A stretch of 64,000 nucleotides of DNA from Persicitalea sp964500445. GTDB lineage: Bacteria; Bacteroidota; Bacteroidia; Cytophagales; Spirosomataceae. Under the pieces are notes generated by a model. It was given only the letters and a program-made list of their open reading frames with translations. It did no database searches and was not told where the DNA came from. A program made the position numbers and the translations under genes. The DNA lies in contig CAZCOG010000004.1 of assembly GCA_964500445.1 (NCBI GenBank), positions 124,001-188,000 of the forward strand, in the 5' to 3' direction. Shown here in pieces: positions 26,807 through 34,651 of the stretch; position 1 is the first letter of the stretch, and the number at the start of each line of letters is the position of its first letter.

Positions 26807-26877
26807 GTCGTAAACTTAGCGCTCGGCTTAATCATTCACTACCTTGGGTCGTTCAACGTTTCATACAGCCTGCTTTG

Positions 26878-27657
26878 ATGGATGTAGCTTCAAAAGCAAT
26901 GAAGACGAATGACTTCGATTACCAAATAGCCCGATCTGGGCCGCCACTTTCAGAATATATAGAAAGTTTCTGGATGCTGGTTAATCCTACGGAAGAGACC
27001 AAGCCGGTAGTAATCTTGCCCGATGGCCGGTTCGATATTTTCTTTTCACTTGCCGCCAATGAGCCTTTCCATTGTAGTTTGCATGGGTTGGGGAGCGAGC
27101 CATCACAAGGTTCCCTGGCCCCTAATTCCGTTATATGTGCCGTCAGTTTCAAGCTTCTCGCTGCCGAGTTTTTGCTGGATCTGAACCTTTCTGATTTAGT
27201 CAACCGAGTGGTTCATTTACCCGCTGATTTCTGGGATATTACCTCTGATGATTTAAACCATTTTGCATCTTTTTGCGATAAAGTTTCAGCAAAAATAAAT
27301 GGTTTGCTGAGAAAGGATATCGATCCCAGGAAGCAAAAGCTATTTGAATTGATCTATGCCTCTCAGGGCTCGACTACAGTAAAGGAGCTTTCCGAAGCTG
27401 CCCAATGGAGTAGTCGCCAGATCAACCGATATTTTACATACTGGTTTGGACTCTCGCTAAAAACGTATTGTACTATCTTGCGCTACCGGGCCTCTTTCAA
27501 TCAGCTCAAAGCGGGTCGGCTATTCCCTGAACAAGACTTCGTGGACCAGGCTCATTTCATCAAAAACGTGAAAAAATACTCTGGGGTTACGCCCAAAGAA
27601 TTGGTTAAAAATGAAAATGACCGATTTATACAATTTTCAACTTTGCCCCGGAAGTAG
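26878..27657 (+). CDS. AraC-family transcriptional regulator
   Basis: A 259-residue regulator from the ATG at 26878 (a TTG lies one codon earlier). The N-terminal 150 residues match the DUF6597-type sensor domain seen in many Bacteroidota AraC proteins (RSGPPLSEYIESFWML; VVILPDGRFDIFFSL; SVICAVSFKLLAAEFLLDLN). The C-terminal part has two helix-turn-helix segments (TTVKELSEAAQWSSRQINRY and the closing FVDQAHFIKNVKKYSGVTP; the consensus F.D.SHF...F....G.TP is recognisable). It lies 30 bases upstream of a TetX-like monooxygenase on the same strand and probably controls it. Inducer unknown. Confidence 0.85.
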   Translation: MDVASKAMKTNDFDYQIARSGPPLSEYIESFWMLVNPTEETKPVVILPDGRFDIFFSLAANEPFHCSLHGLGSEPSQGSLAPNSVICAVSFKLLAAEFLLDLNLSDLVNRVVHLPADFWDITSDDLNHFASFCDKVSAKINGLLRKDIDPRKQKLFELIYASQGSTTVKELSEAAQWSSRQINRYFTYWFGLSLKTYCTILRYRASFNQLKAGRLFPEQDFVDQAHFIKNVKKYSGVTPKELVKNENDRFIQFSTLPRK

Positions 27658-27687
27658 TTTTGTCCCGTACTCATAACTACTTTCAAT

Positions 27688-28827
27688 ATGTTATTCGAAA
27701 ACAAAAAAATAGCCATTGTGGGCGGAGGGCCCGGCGGATTGACACTGGCCAGGCTTCTACAAATGAAGGGCGTCGAAGTAAAAGTCTATGAACGGGATGC
27801 CCATAGAAACGTACGCGTACAAGGTGCCACCCTGGATTTGCACGATGACTCGGGTCTGAAAGCGATTCGTCAGGCCGGACTAATGGAAGCATTTCGGGCA
27901 AATTTTCGGCCTGGTGCGGATAAACTCAGAATCGTTGATCGAAACGCTGCCATTCTGCTGGATGAAGACGTAAATGGAAAGGATGAACTCTTTCGCCCCG
28001 AAATAGATCGGGGACCGCTGAGAAAAATTTTGCTTGATTCGCTAAAACCCAATACAGTGGTGTGGAATAGTCGTTTCGTCTCGTTAGTGCCCATGGGCGA
28101 TGCCTTGAAACTGAAATTTGAGAATGGCACGGAAGCCGAGGCTGACCTGGTCATAGCCGCTGATGGTGCAAACTCCAAAATACGTTCGCACATCACGCCT
28201 TTGAAACCTTTTTATTCGGGAGTTACGATGGTAGAAGGAACGGTTTATCATTCAGCAACCGCCGCGCCAAAAATACACAGACTGCTCAACGGTGGGAAAA
28301 TATTTGCCTTGGGAGATGAAAAAACTTTGATCGTTAGCTCTAAAGGAGACGGTAGTCTTGTGTTTTACACCGGTTGCAAAACCGAAGAAGCCTGGCACAG
28401 CACGATTGGGATTGATTTTAAGGAAAAAGACCAGGTAATTTCCTGGTTTAAGGAAACGTTTTTGGGGTGGGACAATAGCTGGTTTGAACTATTTGAAAAC
28501 GCTGACCCCACCTTCATCCCCCGCCCTCAGTACTGTATGCCTCTGGACCAATACTGGAATGCTTTGCCCAATCTTACGATGTTAGGTGACGCCGCACATG
28601 TGATGCCGCCTTATGCGGGAGAAGGTGTGAATATGGCCATGCTCGATGCGCTGCAACTGAGTAGTGTTCTAACCAACAAGGACTATCCTGATCTACGAAC
28701 GGCAATTGCAGCTTATGAAGACGAGATGAGAAACCGTTTTGTCGAAATGGCTACTATAACTTTGCAGCAAACTGCCTCTTTGCATTCCACCCATGCGATT
28801 GAGGGAATGATGGCAATGTTTGCTTAA
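27688..28827 (+). CDS. FAD-dependent monooxygenase, TetX-like
   Basis: A 379-residue class A flavoprotein monooxygenase that should hydroxylate an aromatic or polyketide-type small molecule with NADPH and oxygen. The FAD-binding motifs are clear: KIAIVGGGPGGLTLARLLQ, VYERDAHRNVRVQGATLDLH, LVIAADGANSKIR, and TMLGDAAHVMPPYAGEGVNMA. The whole length follows the tetracycline-inactivating TetX family closely. By an eye alignment from memory to TetX2, the tetracycline contacts Gln192, Arg213 and His234 become Glu, Lys and Val here, so tetracycline may not be the substrate. It follows an AraC-like regulator by 30 bases. A hairpin lies after the stop. Confidence 0.85.
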   Translation: MLFENKKIAIVGGGPGGLTLARLLQMKGVEVKVYERDAHRNVRVQGATLDLHDDSGLKAIRQAGLMEAFRANFRPGADKLRIVDRNAAILLDEDVNGKDELFRPEIDRGPLRKILLDSLKPNTVVWNSRFVSLVPMGDALKLKFENGTEAEADLVIAADGANSKIRSHITPLKPFYSGVTMVEGTVYHSATAAPKIHRLLNGGKIFALGDEKTLIVSSKGDGSLVFYTGCKTEEAWHSTIGIDFKEKDQVISWFKETFLGWDNSWFELFENADPTFIPRPQYCMPLDQYWNALPNLTMLGDAAHVMPPYAGEGVNMAMLDALQLSSVLTNKDYPDLRTAIAAYEDEMRNRFVEMATITLQQTASLHSTHAIEGMMAMFA

Positions 28828-28870
28828 ATAAAACCATGTTGACCAGGTACAATTCTTCCTTACCCATAGC

Positions 28871-28901
28871 CTTGTAGTCCGGCTACAGTCCGGGCTACAA
28901 G
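28871..28901. terminator. hairpin between convergent genes, possible terminator
   Basis: CTTGTAGTCCGG (28871-28882) pairs with CCGGGCTACAAG (28890-28901) with one G-T pair and a seven-base loop. No clear T-tract on either strand, so it may be a weak terminator between the TetX-like and XRE genes. Confidence 0.4.
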
Positions 28902-28915
28902 ATTTAAAAAGCAAA

Positions 28916-29116
28916 TCAATCTCCTTCCTCCAACTCAAAAACCTCGTCCGTCGTTTTTGAAAACACGCGGGCGATCTTCATGCCCAGCGCCAGCGAGGGC
29001 GAGTACTTTTCGGCTTCGATGGCGTTGATCGTCTGACGCGATACCTGCACGCGGTCGGCCAGTTCGGCCTGCGTGATGTTGAGAATGGCTCGCTCGATTC
29101 GGATGCGGTTTTTCAT
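28916..29116 (-). CDS. XRE/YozG-type helix-turn-helix regulator
   Basis: A 66-residue DNA-binding protein, all of it a helix-turn-helix domain: MKNRIRIERAILNITQAELA, then RVQVSRQTINAIEAEKYSPS. The ATG at 29116 overlaps the stop of the upstream membrane-protein gene by four bases (ATGA), so both are translated from the same message. The frame is open further upstream but that part overlaps the membrane-protein gene and is not real. Such tiny XRE proteins next to a membrane protein are a repeated arrangement in Firmicutes and Bacteroidota; autoregulation is likely. Confidence 0.88.
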   Translation of the reverse strand: MKNRIRIERAILNITQAELADRVQVSRQTINAIEAEKYSPSLALGMKIARVFSKTTDEVFELEEGD

Positions 29117-29631
29117 AAGGCCAAAAGGGTACCTTCGTTTCGCCTGACCTCCCGCGCTTCTTTGAAGAGTAGCCAATGAAAACGCAGTACGAAAATCAGC
29201 AGCGGCGTGAACATGTTGTAGATCATGATATTGAGAAAGGGCAATCCGTGCACAAATAGGATACAAAGTACCAGCACCAGCGTGTTTCCATAAATTGCCC
29301 ATTGCAAGGCCCCCAGGCGCATTTGGGCGGTGCGTTCATCCTCATTCTTCACCCGGGCAAAACCCACGATGAGTAATCCGGCGATTACAGCCAGCGCGAT
29401 CAACTCGTCAATCAATTCCAGCGTGATCGTGCCATCCTTATAGTTGATGAAATCAATGATCTTATCCACCTCCGACTTGGCATCAATGAACGGCCAGGGT
29501 AGCGTCATCCCGGCACTGAGCGGAAAATTACTGTCGTCGGTGATTAACCAGATTCCCAGCGGAATAAAAAGTACCAGCAGTACCCATCCTATGGGTTTCC
29601 AGCGATTGGGCAATAAATTTTTTGATTTCAT
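29113..29631 (-). CDS. four-helix membrane protein paired with an XRE regulator
   Basis: A 172-residue integral membrane protein. Four hydrophobic segments are visible near residues 13-30 (PIGWVLLVLFIPLGIWLI), 78-93 (LIALAVIAGLLIVGFA), 110-128 (IYGNTLVLVLCILFVHGL) and 133-153 (MIYNMFTPLLIFVLRFHWL). Between the first two is a soluble loop of about 45 residues. The family is not one I can name with certainty; the pairing with a small XRE regulator through an ATGA overlap suggests a self-regulated membrane-stress or homeostasis pair. The promoter upstream carries an inverted repeat. Confidence 0.75.
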   Translation of the reverse strand: MKSKNLLPNRWKPIGWVLLVLFIPLGIWLITDDSNFPLSAGMTLPWPFIDAKSEVDKIIDFINYKDGTITLELIDELIALAVIAGLLIVGFARVKNEDERTAQMRLGALQWAIYGNTLVLVLCILFVHGLPFLNIMIYNMFTPLLIFVLRFHWLLFKEAREVRRNEGTLLAL

Positions 29632-29663
29632 GGCTAATAGAATTTAAGTGAAAATGACTTACA

Positions 29664-29696
29664 CAAATGTAAAGTAAATTTTATACTTTTGTCAAG
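29664..29696 (-). promoter_or_regulatory. promoter and putative operator of the membrane-protein/XRE operon
   Basis: On the minus strand, TACATTTG (29664-29671) is a perfect -7 box 32 bases before the ATG at 29631, with CTTG at 29693-29696 near the -33 position. The spacer contains the inverted repeat AAAGTA (29671-29676) and TACTTT (29684-29689) seven bases apart, a likely operator for the small XRE protein encoded by the operon. Confidence 0.5.
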
Positions 29697-29828
29697 TATT
29701 TTTTACAAATTAGCAAAAATAGTTTACCTATCATTTCATAAAATATAATTCTGTCCACGAACGTCCGATTTTTGCTAATTTTGCGGAACCAGTGTTTGTT
29801 TGATAAAAGAAAGGTAGCCCTACATCAT

Positions 29829-29836
29829 TACCTTTG
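29829..29836 (+). promoter_or_regulatory. putative -7 box of the metG promoter
   Basis: TACCTTTG matches TAnnTTTG, 68 bases before the metG ATG. A second perfect match, TAATTTTG, lies at 29776-29783. The -33 partner is at a poor distance in each case. Confidence 0.4.
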
Positions 29837-29904
29837 CGCAAAAATTCCATAATCTGGCCTGCTATCAAAAAAGCCGATAGTGTAGCCAACAGCCAATAGC
29901 CTCG

Positions 29905-31956
29905 ATGCAATCCCCCCAACGCTATACCGTCACCGCCGCCCTCATTTACGCCAATGGCCCCATCCACATCGGGCATTTGGCGGGTTGCTACGTCCCGGCG
30001 GATATTTATGTACGATACCTGCGCTCCAAAGGCGCAGAAGTCGCCTTCATTAGTGGTACTGACGAGCACGGGGTACCTATCACCATCCGGGCCAAAAAAG
30101 AAGGTGTGACTCCACAAGAAGTGGTCGACAAGTACTATACTCAAATCGCAGATTCATTTGCCGAGTTGGGTATTTCGTTCGATGTGTACTCGCGCACCAG
30201 CAAGCCCGTGCACCACGAAACTTCGCAAGAAATCTTCAAGGATCTGTACGAAAAAGGCGTATTCATAGAAGAAACCACCGAGCAGTACTTTGACGAAACT
30301 GCACAGCAATTCCTGGCCGACCGCTACATCGTGGGTACTTGTCCGGTCTGTGCCAACCCCAATGCCTACGGCGATCAGTGCGAGCGCTGCGGTTCCACGC
30401 TTAGCCCGACCGAACTCATCGATCCGCGTTCGATGCTTTCGGGTGCTAAACCCATCATGAAAGGCACGACCAACTGGTACCTGCCGCTGGACACCATGCA
30501 GCCGCAAATTCAGGAATACATTGACAGCCATGCTGAGTGGAAAACCAACGTATTGGGCCAGTGCCAGTCGTGGCTGAAAGAGGGCTTGAAACCCCGCGCC
30601 ATGACCCGCGATCTGGATTGGGGGATCAAAGTACCCCTCCCTGACACCGACGGCAAGGTACTTTATGTGTGGTTCGAGGCACCGATTGGGTACATTTCGG
30701 CTACGAAAGATTGGCTCACGCAGAAAAATGGCGCCGATGAAGGTTGGGAAAAATGGTGGAAAGAGAAGGACACCAAACTGGTCCATTTCATCGGGAAAGA
30801 CAACATCGTGTTTCACTGTCTCATTTTCCCGGCGACTTTGATGGCTGAGGGCGGCTATGTGCTGCCCGATCAGGTACCTGCCAACGAGTTCATGAACCTG
30901 GAAGGCGACAAGATTTCGACCTCGCGCAACTGGGCCGTGTGGCTGCACGAGTACCTAGCCGAATTTCCCGGCAAACAGGACGTACTGCGCTATGTGCTTA
31001 CGGCCAATGCCCCCGAAACTAAGGACAGCGAGTTCACCTGGAAGGATTTTCAGACCCGCAACAACAGCGAGTTGGTTGGTGTATTCGGTAATTTCGTGAA
31101 TCGCGCCATGATCCTGACGCAGAAGTTCTGCGACGGCAAGGCACCTTCGGTAAGTGACTTACAGGAAATCGACCAAAGTACCCTGGACGAGCTCGTCGCT
31201 TTTCCCGCCCGCATCGCCGAGGCACTGGAAAACTACCGTTTTCGCGAAGGATTGGCGCTGGTGATGGATCTTGCCCGCCTGGGCAACAAGTACCTGGCCG
31301 AAACGCAACCCTGGCACGCCATCAAGACCGACAGCCGCCGCGTGGACACGATCATGAACATTGCGCTGCAAATCACGGCCTCGCTGGCCATCGTCGCCGA
31401 ACCATTTTTGCCGTTTACGGCTGCTAAAATCAATTCACAATTAGGGGCTGGAAAAACTACCTGGCACGACGCAGGACGCGCTGACCTGCTCCCTGATGGT
31501 CATTCTTTGGGAGAGTCCAGCCTGCTGTTTGAGAAAATAGAAGATGATGTCATTCAGAAACAAATCGAAAAACTCCACGAAGCTAAACGCATGAACGAAC
31601 TGGAAAGCAAGCAAGTACCTGAGGTCCGGCCCGAGATACAATTTGATGATTTTGCCAAAATGGATATTCGGGTGGCCACCGTACTGGAAGCCGAAGCGGT
31701 ACCCAAAAGCAAGAAACTCCTGAAAATCAAACTCGACATCGGTACCGAACAACGTATCGTTCTGAGCGGCATCGCCGAGCATTTCAAGCCCGAGGAGGTA
31801 ACAGGACGGCAGGTACTGTACCTGGCCAATCTCGCACCCCGCAAGATGATGGGCACCGAGTCGCAGGGGATGATCCTGATGGCCGAAGACCGCGATGGTA
31901 GTTTATCCCTCATTCATCCTGGCAAGGCCATCTGGAACGGAGGTACCGTGAGTTAA
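29905..31956 (+). CDS. metG: methionyl-tRNA synthetase with C-terminal tRNA-binding domain
   Basis: Charges tRNA-Met and initiator tRNA with methionine. At 683 residues it is the long, dimerising form. The class I signature HIGH is at residues 21-24, the zinc knuckle CPVCANPNAYGDQCERCG lies near residue 150, and the KMSKS loop appears as KISTS at residues 336-340, the usual variant in this phylum. The anticodon-binding helical domain follows, and residues about 575-683 form the Trbp111/EMAPII-type OB fold (FDDFAKMDIRVATVLEAEAV; GKAIWNGG). The ATG at 29905 is the only sensible start. A two-way terminator follows the stop. Codons are GC-rich and the gene is unusually rich in GTAC. Confidence 0.96.
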   Translation: MQSPQRYTVTAALIYANGPIHIGHLAGCYVPADIYVRYLRSKGAEVAFISGTDEHGVPITIRAKKEGVTPQEVVDKYYTQIADSFAELGISFDVYSRTSKPVHHETSQEIFKDLYEKGVFIEETTEQYFDETAQQFLADRYIVGTCPVCANPNAYGDQCERCGSTLSPTELIDPRSMLSGAKPIMKGTTNWYLPLDTMQPQIQEYIDSHAEWKTNVLGQCQSWLKEGLKPRAMTRDLDWGIKVPLPDTDGKVLYVWFEAPIGYISATKDWLTQKNGADEGWEKWWKEKDTKLVHFIGKDNIVFHCLIFPATLMAEGGYVLPDQVPANEFMNLEGDKISTSRNWAVWLHEYLAEFPGKQDVLRYVLTANAPETKDSEFTWKDFQTRNNSELVGVFGNFVNRAMILTQKFCDGKAPSVSDLQEIDQSTLDELVAFPARIAEALENYRFREGLALVMDLARLGNKYLAETQPWHAIKTDSRRVDTIMNIALQITASLAIVAEPFLPFTAAKINSQLGAGKTTWHDAGRADLLPDGHSLGESSLLFEKIEDDVIQKQIEKLHEAKRMNELESKQVPEVRPEIQFDDFAKMDIRVATVLEAEAVPKSKKLLKIKLDIGTEQRIVLSGIAEHFKPEEVTGRQVLYLANLAPRKMMGTESQGMILMAEDRDGSLSLIHPGKAIWNGGTVS

Positions 31957-31979
31957 ATTGAAAATCAATAACTTGAAAA

Positions 31980-32020
31980 AAAATCCCCCGACTCAAAAGA
32001 ATCGGGGGATTTTGACTTTT
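31980..32020. terminator. two-way rho-independent terminator between metG and the Hsp20 gene
   Basis: AAAATCCCCCGA (31980-31991) pairs with TCGGGGGATTTT (32002-32013), a perfect 12-base stem, with T-rich sequence on the plus side and a run of nine A on the other. It serves both convergent genes. Confidence 0.88.
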
Positions 32021-32043
32021 AATAAACAATTTTCAAATCTTTA

Positions 32044-32448
32044 TTACCAACGTTCGATATTGACCCGGCGGTGAAAATCCTGGTGGGTCTGGTCGGATGG
32101 CAAATCAAGGGTTAGGAAGCGGCGATCTTCATCGTAGCGCGCCGAAATACTTTCCACATCCACGTCAGCAGGAATTTGCATTTTGCTAATAAAACGGATG
32201 GATCGCATTTCACTGGTTTCGCCCTCAGAATTCCCGAAGATGGGCAGTAAATGGTAGATCATCAGTTTGTCTTTCAGAATCTCTACCTGCAAATCGTCAG
32301 GTTCTATACCGGGAGCTTTAACAGTTACCTCATAACCATTTTCTCGATTTTCTATATTTAGGATGGGCTGACTCATACCACCATTTGCGGTATTCATAAA
32401 GTCAATACTCATCAACATTTCTTGCGGAATATTCAGTTTCTTTTTCAT
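32044..32448 (-). CDS. Hsp20/alpha-crystallin small heat-shock protein
   Basis: A 134-residue ATP-independent holdase chaperone that keeps unfolding proteins soluble in the cytosol. The alpha-crystallin domain runs from about residue 26 to 115: ILNIENRENGYEVTVKAPGI and DDLQVEILKDKLMIY are the first strands, and the closing strands are FISKMQIPADVDVESI and FLTLDLPSD. The canonical GxLxxxxP motif is weak: the region reads DRRFLTLDLP. The gene is in a stress neighbourhood with the hibernation-like and eRF1-like proteins. The 300-base upstream gap is AT-rich and may hold its promoter. Confidence 0.85.
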   Translation of the reverse strand: MKKKLNIPQEMLMSIDFMNTANGGMSQPILNIENRENGYEVTVKAPGIEPDDLQVEILKDKLMIYHLLPIFGNSEGETSEMRSIRFISKMQIPADVDVESISARYDEDRRFLTLDLPSDQTHQDFHRRVNIERW

Positions 32449-32774
32449 GAGCTGGGTTTTTAACGTTCAAGTATATGAGTTAAAAAGGATATACCAGTTT
32501 AAAAAGCAATCTTGAAATGTCTATTAAAGTAATGGGCCGCTCAATACTACCAACCTGGTAAATCATTAAATATCAACATTTTAACAATGATTGGAAATTA
32601 TTTTCCAAAACTGGTATTACAACGAAAATGAAAGACCACTGCCATTATAGCTGAATTATTTCTTCTGGATGCCATCTTGGCAGTCATAATTTTCAATTAT
32701 ATGCATTCTATAATACAAAAAGCGTGATGAGCTGGCTCGTCACGCTTTTCGTATTTTAATGTACTAATGCTTTT
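32449..32774. other. intergenic region, 326 bases, AT-rich
   Basis: No open frame with coding character. It contains the terminator at 32717-32749 and a 10-base inverted repeat (ATACCAGTTT at 32491-32500, AAACTGGTAT at 32618-32627) too far apart to be an ordinary operator. The Hsp20 promoter must lie in its left part but no clear TAnnTTTG was found. Confidence 0.5.
32717..32749 (-). terminator. rho-independent terminator after the HPF-like gene
   Basis: AGCGTGATGAGC (32721-32732) pairs with GCTCGTCACGCT (32735-32746), one G-T pair, flanked by AAAA and TTTT on both sides. It sits 25 bases past the stop of the minus-strand gene. Confidence 0.85.
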
Positions 32775-33107
32775 CTAAGCAGGGAGACGCTGATTTGCTG
32801 AGTGTCGTCCCAGAATTTGATTCTTAAGATTTCCTGTTACTTCTAGTAAAGCGTGATTCCATGTGTCGGAATAAGCCTCTGCAACATAGTTACGGCCAGG
32901 AACACCTACTCTCATGCGAGCTAGTTTACGGTCTGACTGCGAAACAGGTGAATCACTTAAATACACATCAGCCCCAAGAATACTTCCATAAATACGCATT
33001 AGCTTTTTCAACTCCATACGTATAGCGGAAATGATGTCGTTGGTGGGATCAAAATCGTCGGTTTGGATAGCGAGCTTAATGTTTTGAAATCTTTCTGTTT
33101 TTTTCAT
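32775..33107 (-). CDS. ribosome hibernation/HPF-like (RaiA, sigma-54 modulation) family protein
   Basis: A 110-residue protein resembling the short HPF/YfiA family, which binds the 30S decoding site and silences ribosomes under stress. Matching features are the N-terminal strand LAIQTDDFDPTNDI, the first helix IISAIRMELKKLMRIYGSI, strand ADVYLSDSPV, RMRVGVPGRNYVAEAYSDTWNHALLEVTGNLKNQI at the C-terminus. It lacks the basic cluster seen in the best HPF members, so assignment is tentative. It lies between the Hsp20 gene and the divergent baeRF gene, consistent with a ribosome-stress cluster. A strong terminator follows. Confidence 0.7.
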   Translation of the reverse strand: MKKTERFQNIKLAIQTDDFDPTNDIISAIRMELKKLMRIYGSILGADVYLSDSPVSQSDRKLARMRVGVPGRNYVAEAYSDTWNHALLEVTGNLKNQILGRHSANQRLPA

Positions 33108-33365
33108 GGCTTAAACACTTATGTACATAGTTTCTGAGCATCTTTCGGGGGACGATCACGTACTATTTTTTCCTCAGAAGGGGTACATATTCCTCACATT
33201 GCCTTAGATAACGTCTTTTTCAAATTTTTCGCAAACCTCATTCTGGTAGGCTAATAGCGTTAAAAAAGCAGTTCTGTTATGGTATGGAATAGTCTTGTCA
33301 AGTAAAATATAAAAATGGCTTGCCCAGCCATCATTAATTCAATCTAACCCTTTAATTTTCTTGAT

Positions 33366-34532
33366 ATGGAAATTTTCAAAATTGAACAATTGAACGAGCT
33401 ACTGGACGTAAAAGGCCTTCATCACGTTACAATTTTCTCACCAACGAGCCGGGATTCTACCGACAATTACCAAAAAGACAAAATCAATTTTAAAAACCAG
33501 TTGCAGGAGGCGATAGTACAGCTAAACAAGCAGTATGGGATGACTGACAACGAAGCCAGAGAATACTTAAAACCTGGCTATGATCTGTTGAACAACGTGG
33601 AGTTCTGGCAAAACAACTCCGATGGGCTTGCCTACTTCCAAAGTTCAAAAGGGGTTAATATCAAAACTTTGCCTTTGGAAGTGGAACAACCTTCGACGTA
33701 TGTCGGGAAGAGTTTCATGCTGCGCCCTTTGATTCCACTTTTGAATGCCGATGGCCGCTTCTATATTCTGAACATTAATTTGGAAGATGTCAGGCTTTAT
33801 GAAGCCACGCCAAGTACCATCGCGGAGGTAGTTTTAAATGAGGATGTACCCACTACTATAGACGATTACATGAAGTTTCTGGAAAAGGAAGAACACTTGC
33901 AATGGCGTAGTGGGCAGGGTGGTCAGGCGGGAGCAACCTTCCATGGTCATGGGGTGACCGACACTGAAAAAGAAGATATAAAACAATATTTCCATCAGCT
34001 CAGCAATGAGATTGACGGTATTTTGAATTGTGATCCATTGCCTGCCGTATTAGCTGGGGTTGAGTACCTGCTTCCCATGTACCGCGAAACTAGCAAATAC
34101 AACAAGTACGTAGATCAAACCATCCATGGAAGTTTCTCAGAGGCAGACGCCGCGGTACTTCACGCCAAAGCATGGGAATTCATGGAGCCAATTTTCGACG
34201 CCGAACGAGACGAACGTTTCGGGAAGTACGCCGAATTGGCTAATGGTGACTGGGCCTCATCTGATGAAGAAAAGGTTATTAAAGCGGCCTTCACCGGGCA
34301 AGTCGAGACGCTCTTTGTCAGAGAAGATGCGGCGATATGGGGAGTATTCAATGAGCAGCTTTATGAGCTGGAAATAGAACCAGCATCCACGCCGGAGACA
34401 AAGGACCTGCTTACCGAAGCCGCCGTGAAGACGATCATGCAGCAGGGAAAAGTATATCAATGCACGGAAGAAGAAATGCCTGTGGACGGGAAGAAAATCT
34501 CAGCCATTTTCAGAAACCCAGTTGTAGTTTGA
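33366..34532 (+). CDS. bacterial archaeo-eukaryotic release-factor-like protein (baeRF family)
   Basis: A 388-residue protein of the baeRF superfamily, bacterial relatives of eRF1/Pelota that are thought to act on stalled ribosomes or hibernation. Its opening region (LHHVTIFSPTSRDSTDNYQK, then a helix FKNQLQEAIVQLNKQYGM), the central SDGLAYFQSSKGVNI and PLIPLLNADGRFYILNINLE strands, the HGHGVTDTEKEDI loop, and the C-terminal eL30-like segment YQCTEEEMPVDGKKISAIFR fit the family. The exact subfamily cannot be fixed by eye. It is divergent from the HPF-like gene with 258 bases between; a small hairpin (33315-33331) lies in its leader. Confidence 0.75.
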   Translation: MEIFKIEQLNELLDVKGLHHVTIFSPTSRDSTDNYQKDKINFKNQLQEAIVQLNKQYGMTDNEAREYLKPGYDLLNNVEFWQNNSDGLAYFQSSKGVNIKTLPLEVEQPSTYVGKSFMLRPLIPLLNADGRFYILNINLEDVRLYEATPSTIAEVVLNEDVPTTIDDYMKFLEKEEHLQWRSGQGGQAGATFHGHGVTDTEKEDIKQYFHQLSNEIDGILNCDPLPAVLAGVEYLLPMYRETSKYNKYVDQTIHGSFSEADAAVLHAKAWEFMEPIFDAERDERFGKYAELANGDWASSDEEKVIKAAFTGQVETLFVREDAAIWGVFNEQLYELEIEPASTPETKDLLTEAAVKTIMQQGKVYQCTEEEMPVDGKKISAIFRNPVVV

Positions 34533-34581
34533 CAATAAAGGTATGTATCTGAAGAGGGAACTACTCAGTTCAGTATAGACT

Positions 34582-34617
34582 AAAAGAGGGGGCTTCGTCC
34601 AGCAGCTCCCTCTTTTT
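34582..34617. terminator. two-way terminator after the baeRF gene
   Basis: AAAAGAGGG (34582-34590) pairs with CCCTCTTTT (34608-34616), with a T-run on the plus strand and A-run on the other side. It separates the plus-strand baeRF gene from the minus-strand isomerase. Confidence 0.75.
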
Positions 34618-34651
34618 ATATTTACTTCAGTAGTTTTTGAATTATTAAATT

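Noticed and set aside
29731..30144. 137-codon minus-strand frame over the metG promoter and start
   Set aside because: Covers promoter-like elements and the metG N-terminus; no protein features.
30154..30948. 264-codon open frame on the minus strand inside metG
   Set aside because: It lies wholly antisense to metG, encodes a His/Gly/Val-rich sequence without any domain, and results from the GC-rich codon pattern of metG.
32491..32627. 10-base inverted repeat ATACCAGTTT / AAACTGGTAT in the Hsp20 upstream region
   Set aside because: Arms are 117 bases apart with no supporting structure between; likely chance in AT-rich DNA, noted only in the gap entry.
33315..33331. Small hairpin ATGGCT-TGCCC-AGCCAT in the baeRF leader
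   Set aside because: Only six pairs and no T-tract or ribosome-site overlap; too weak to call a riboswitch or terminator.
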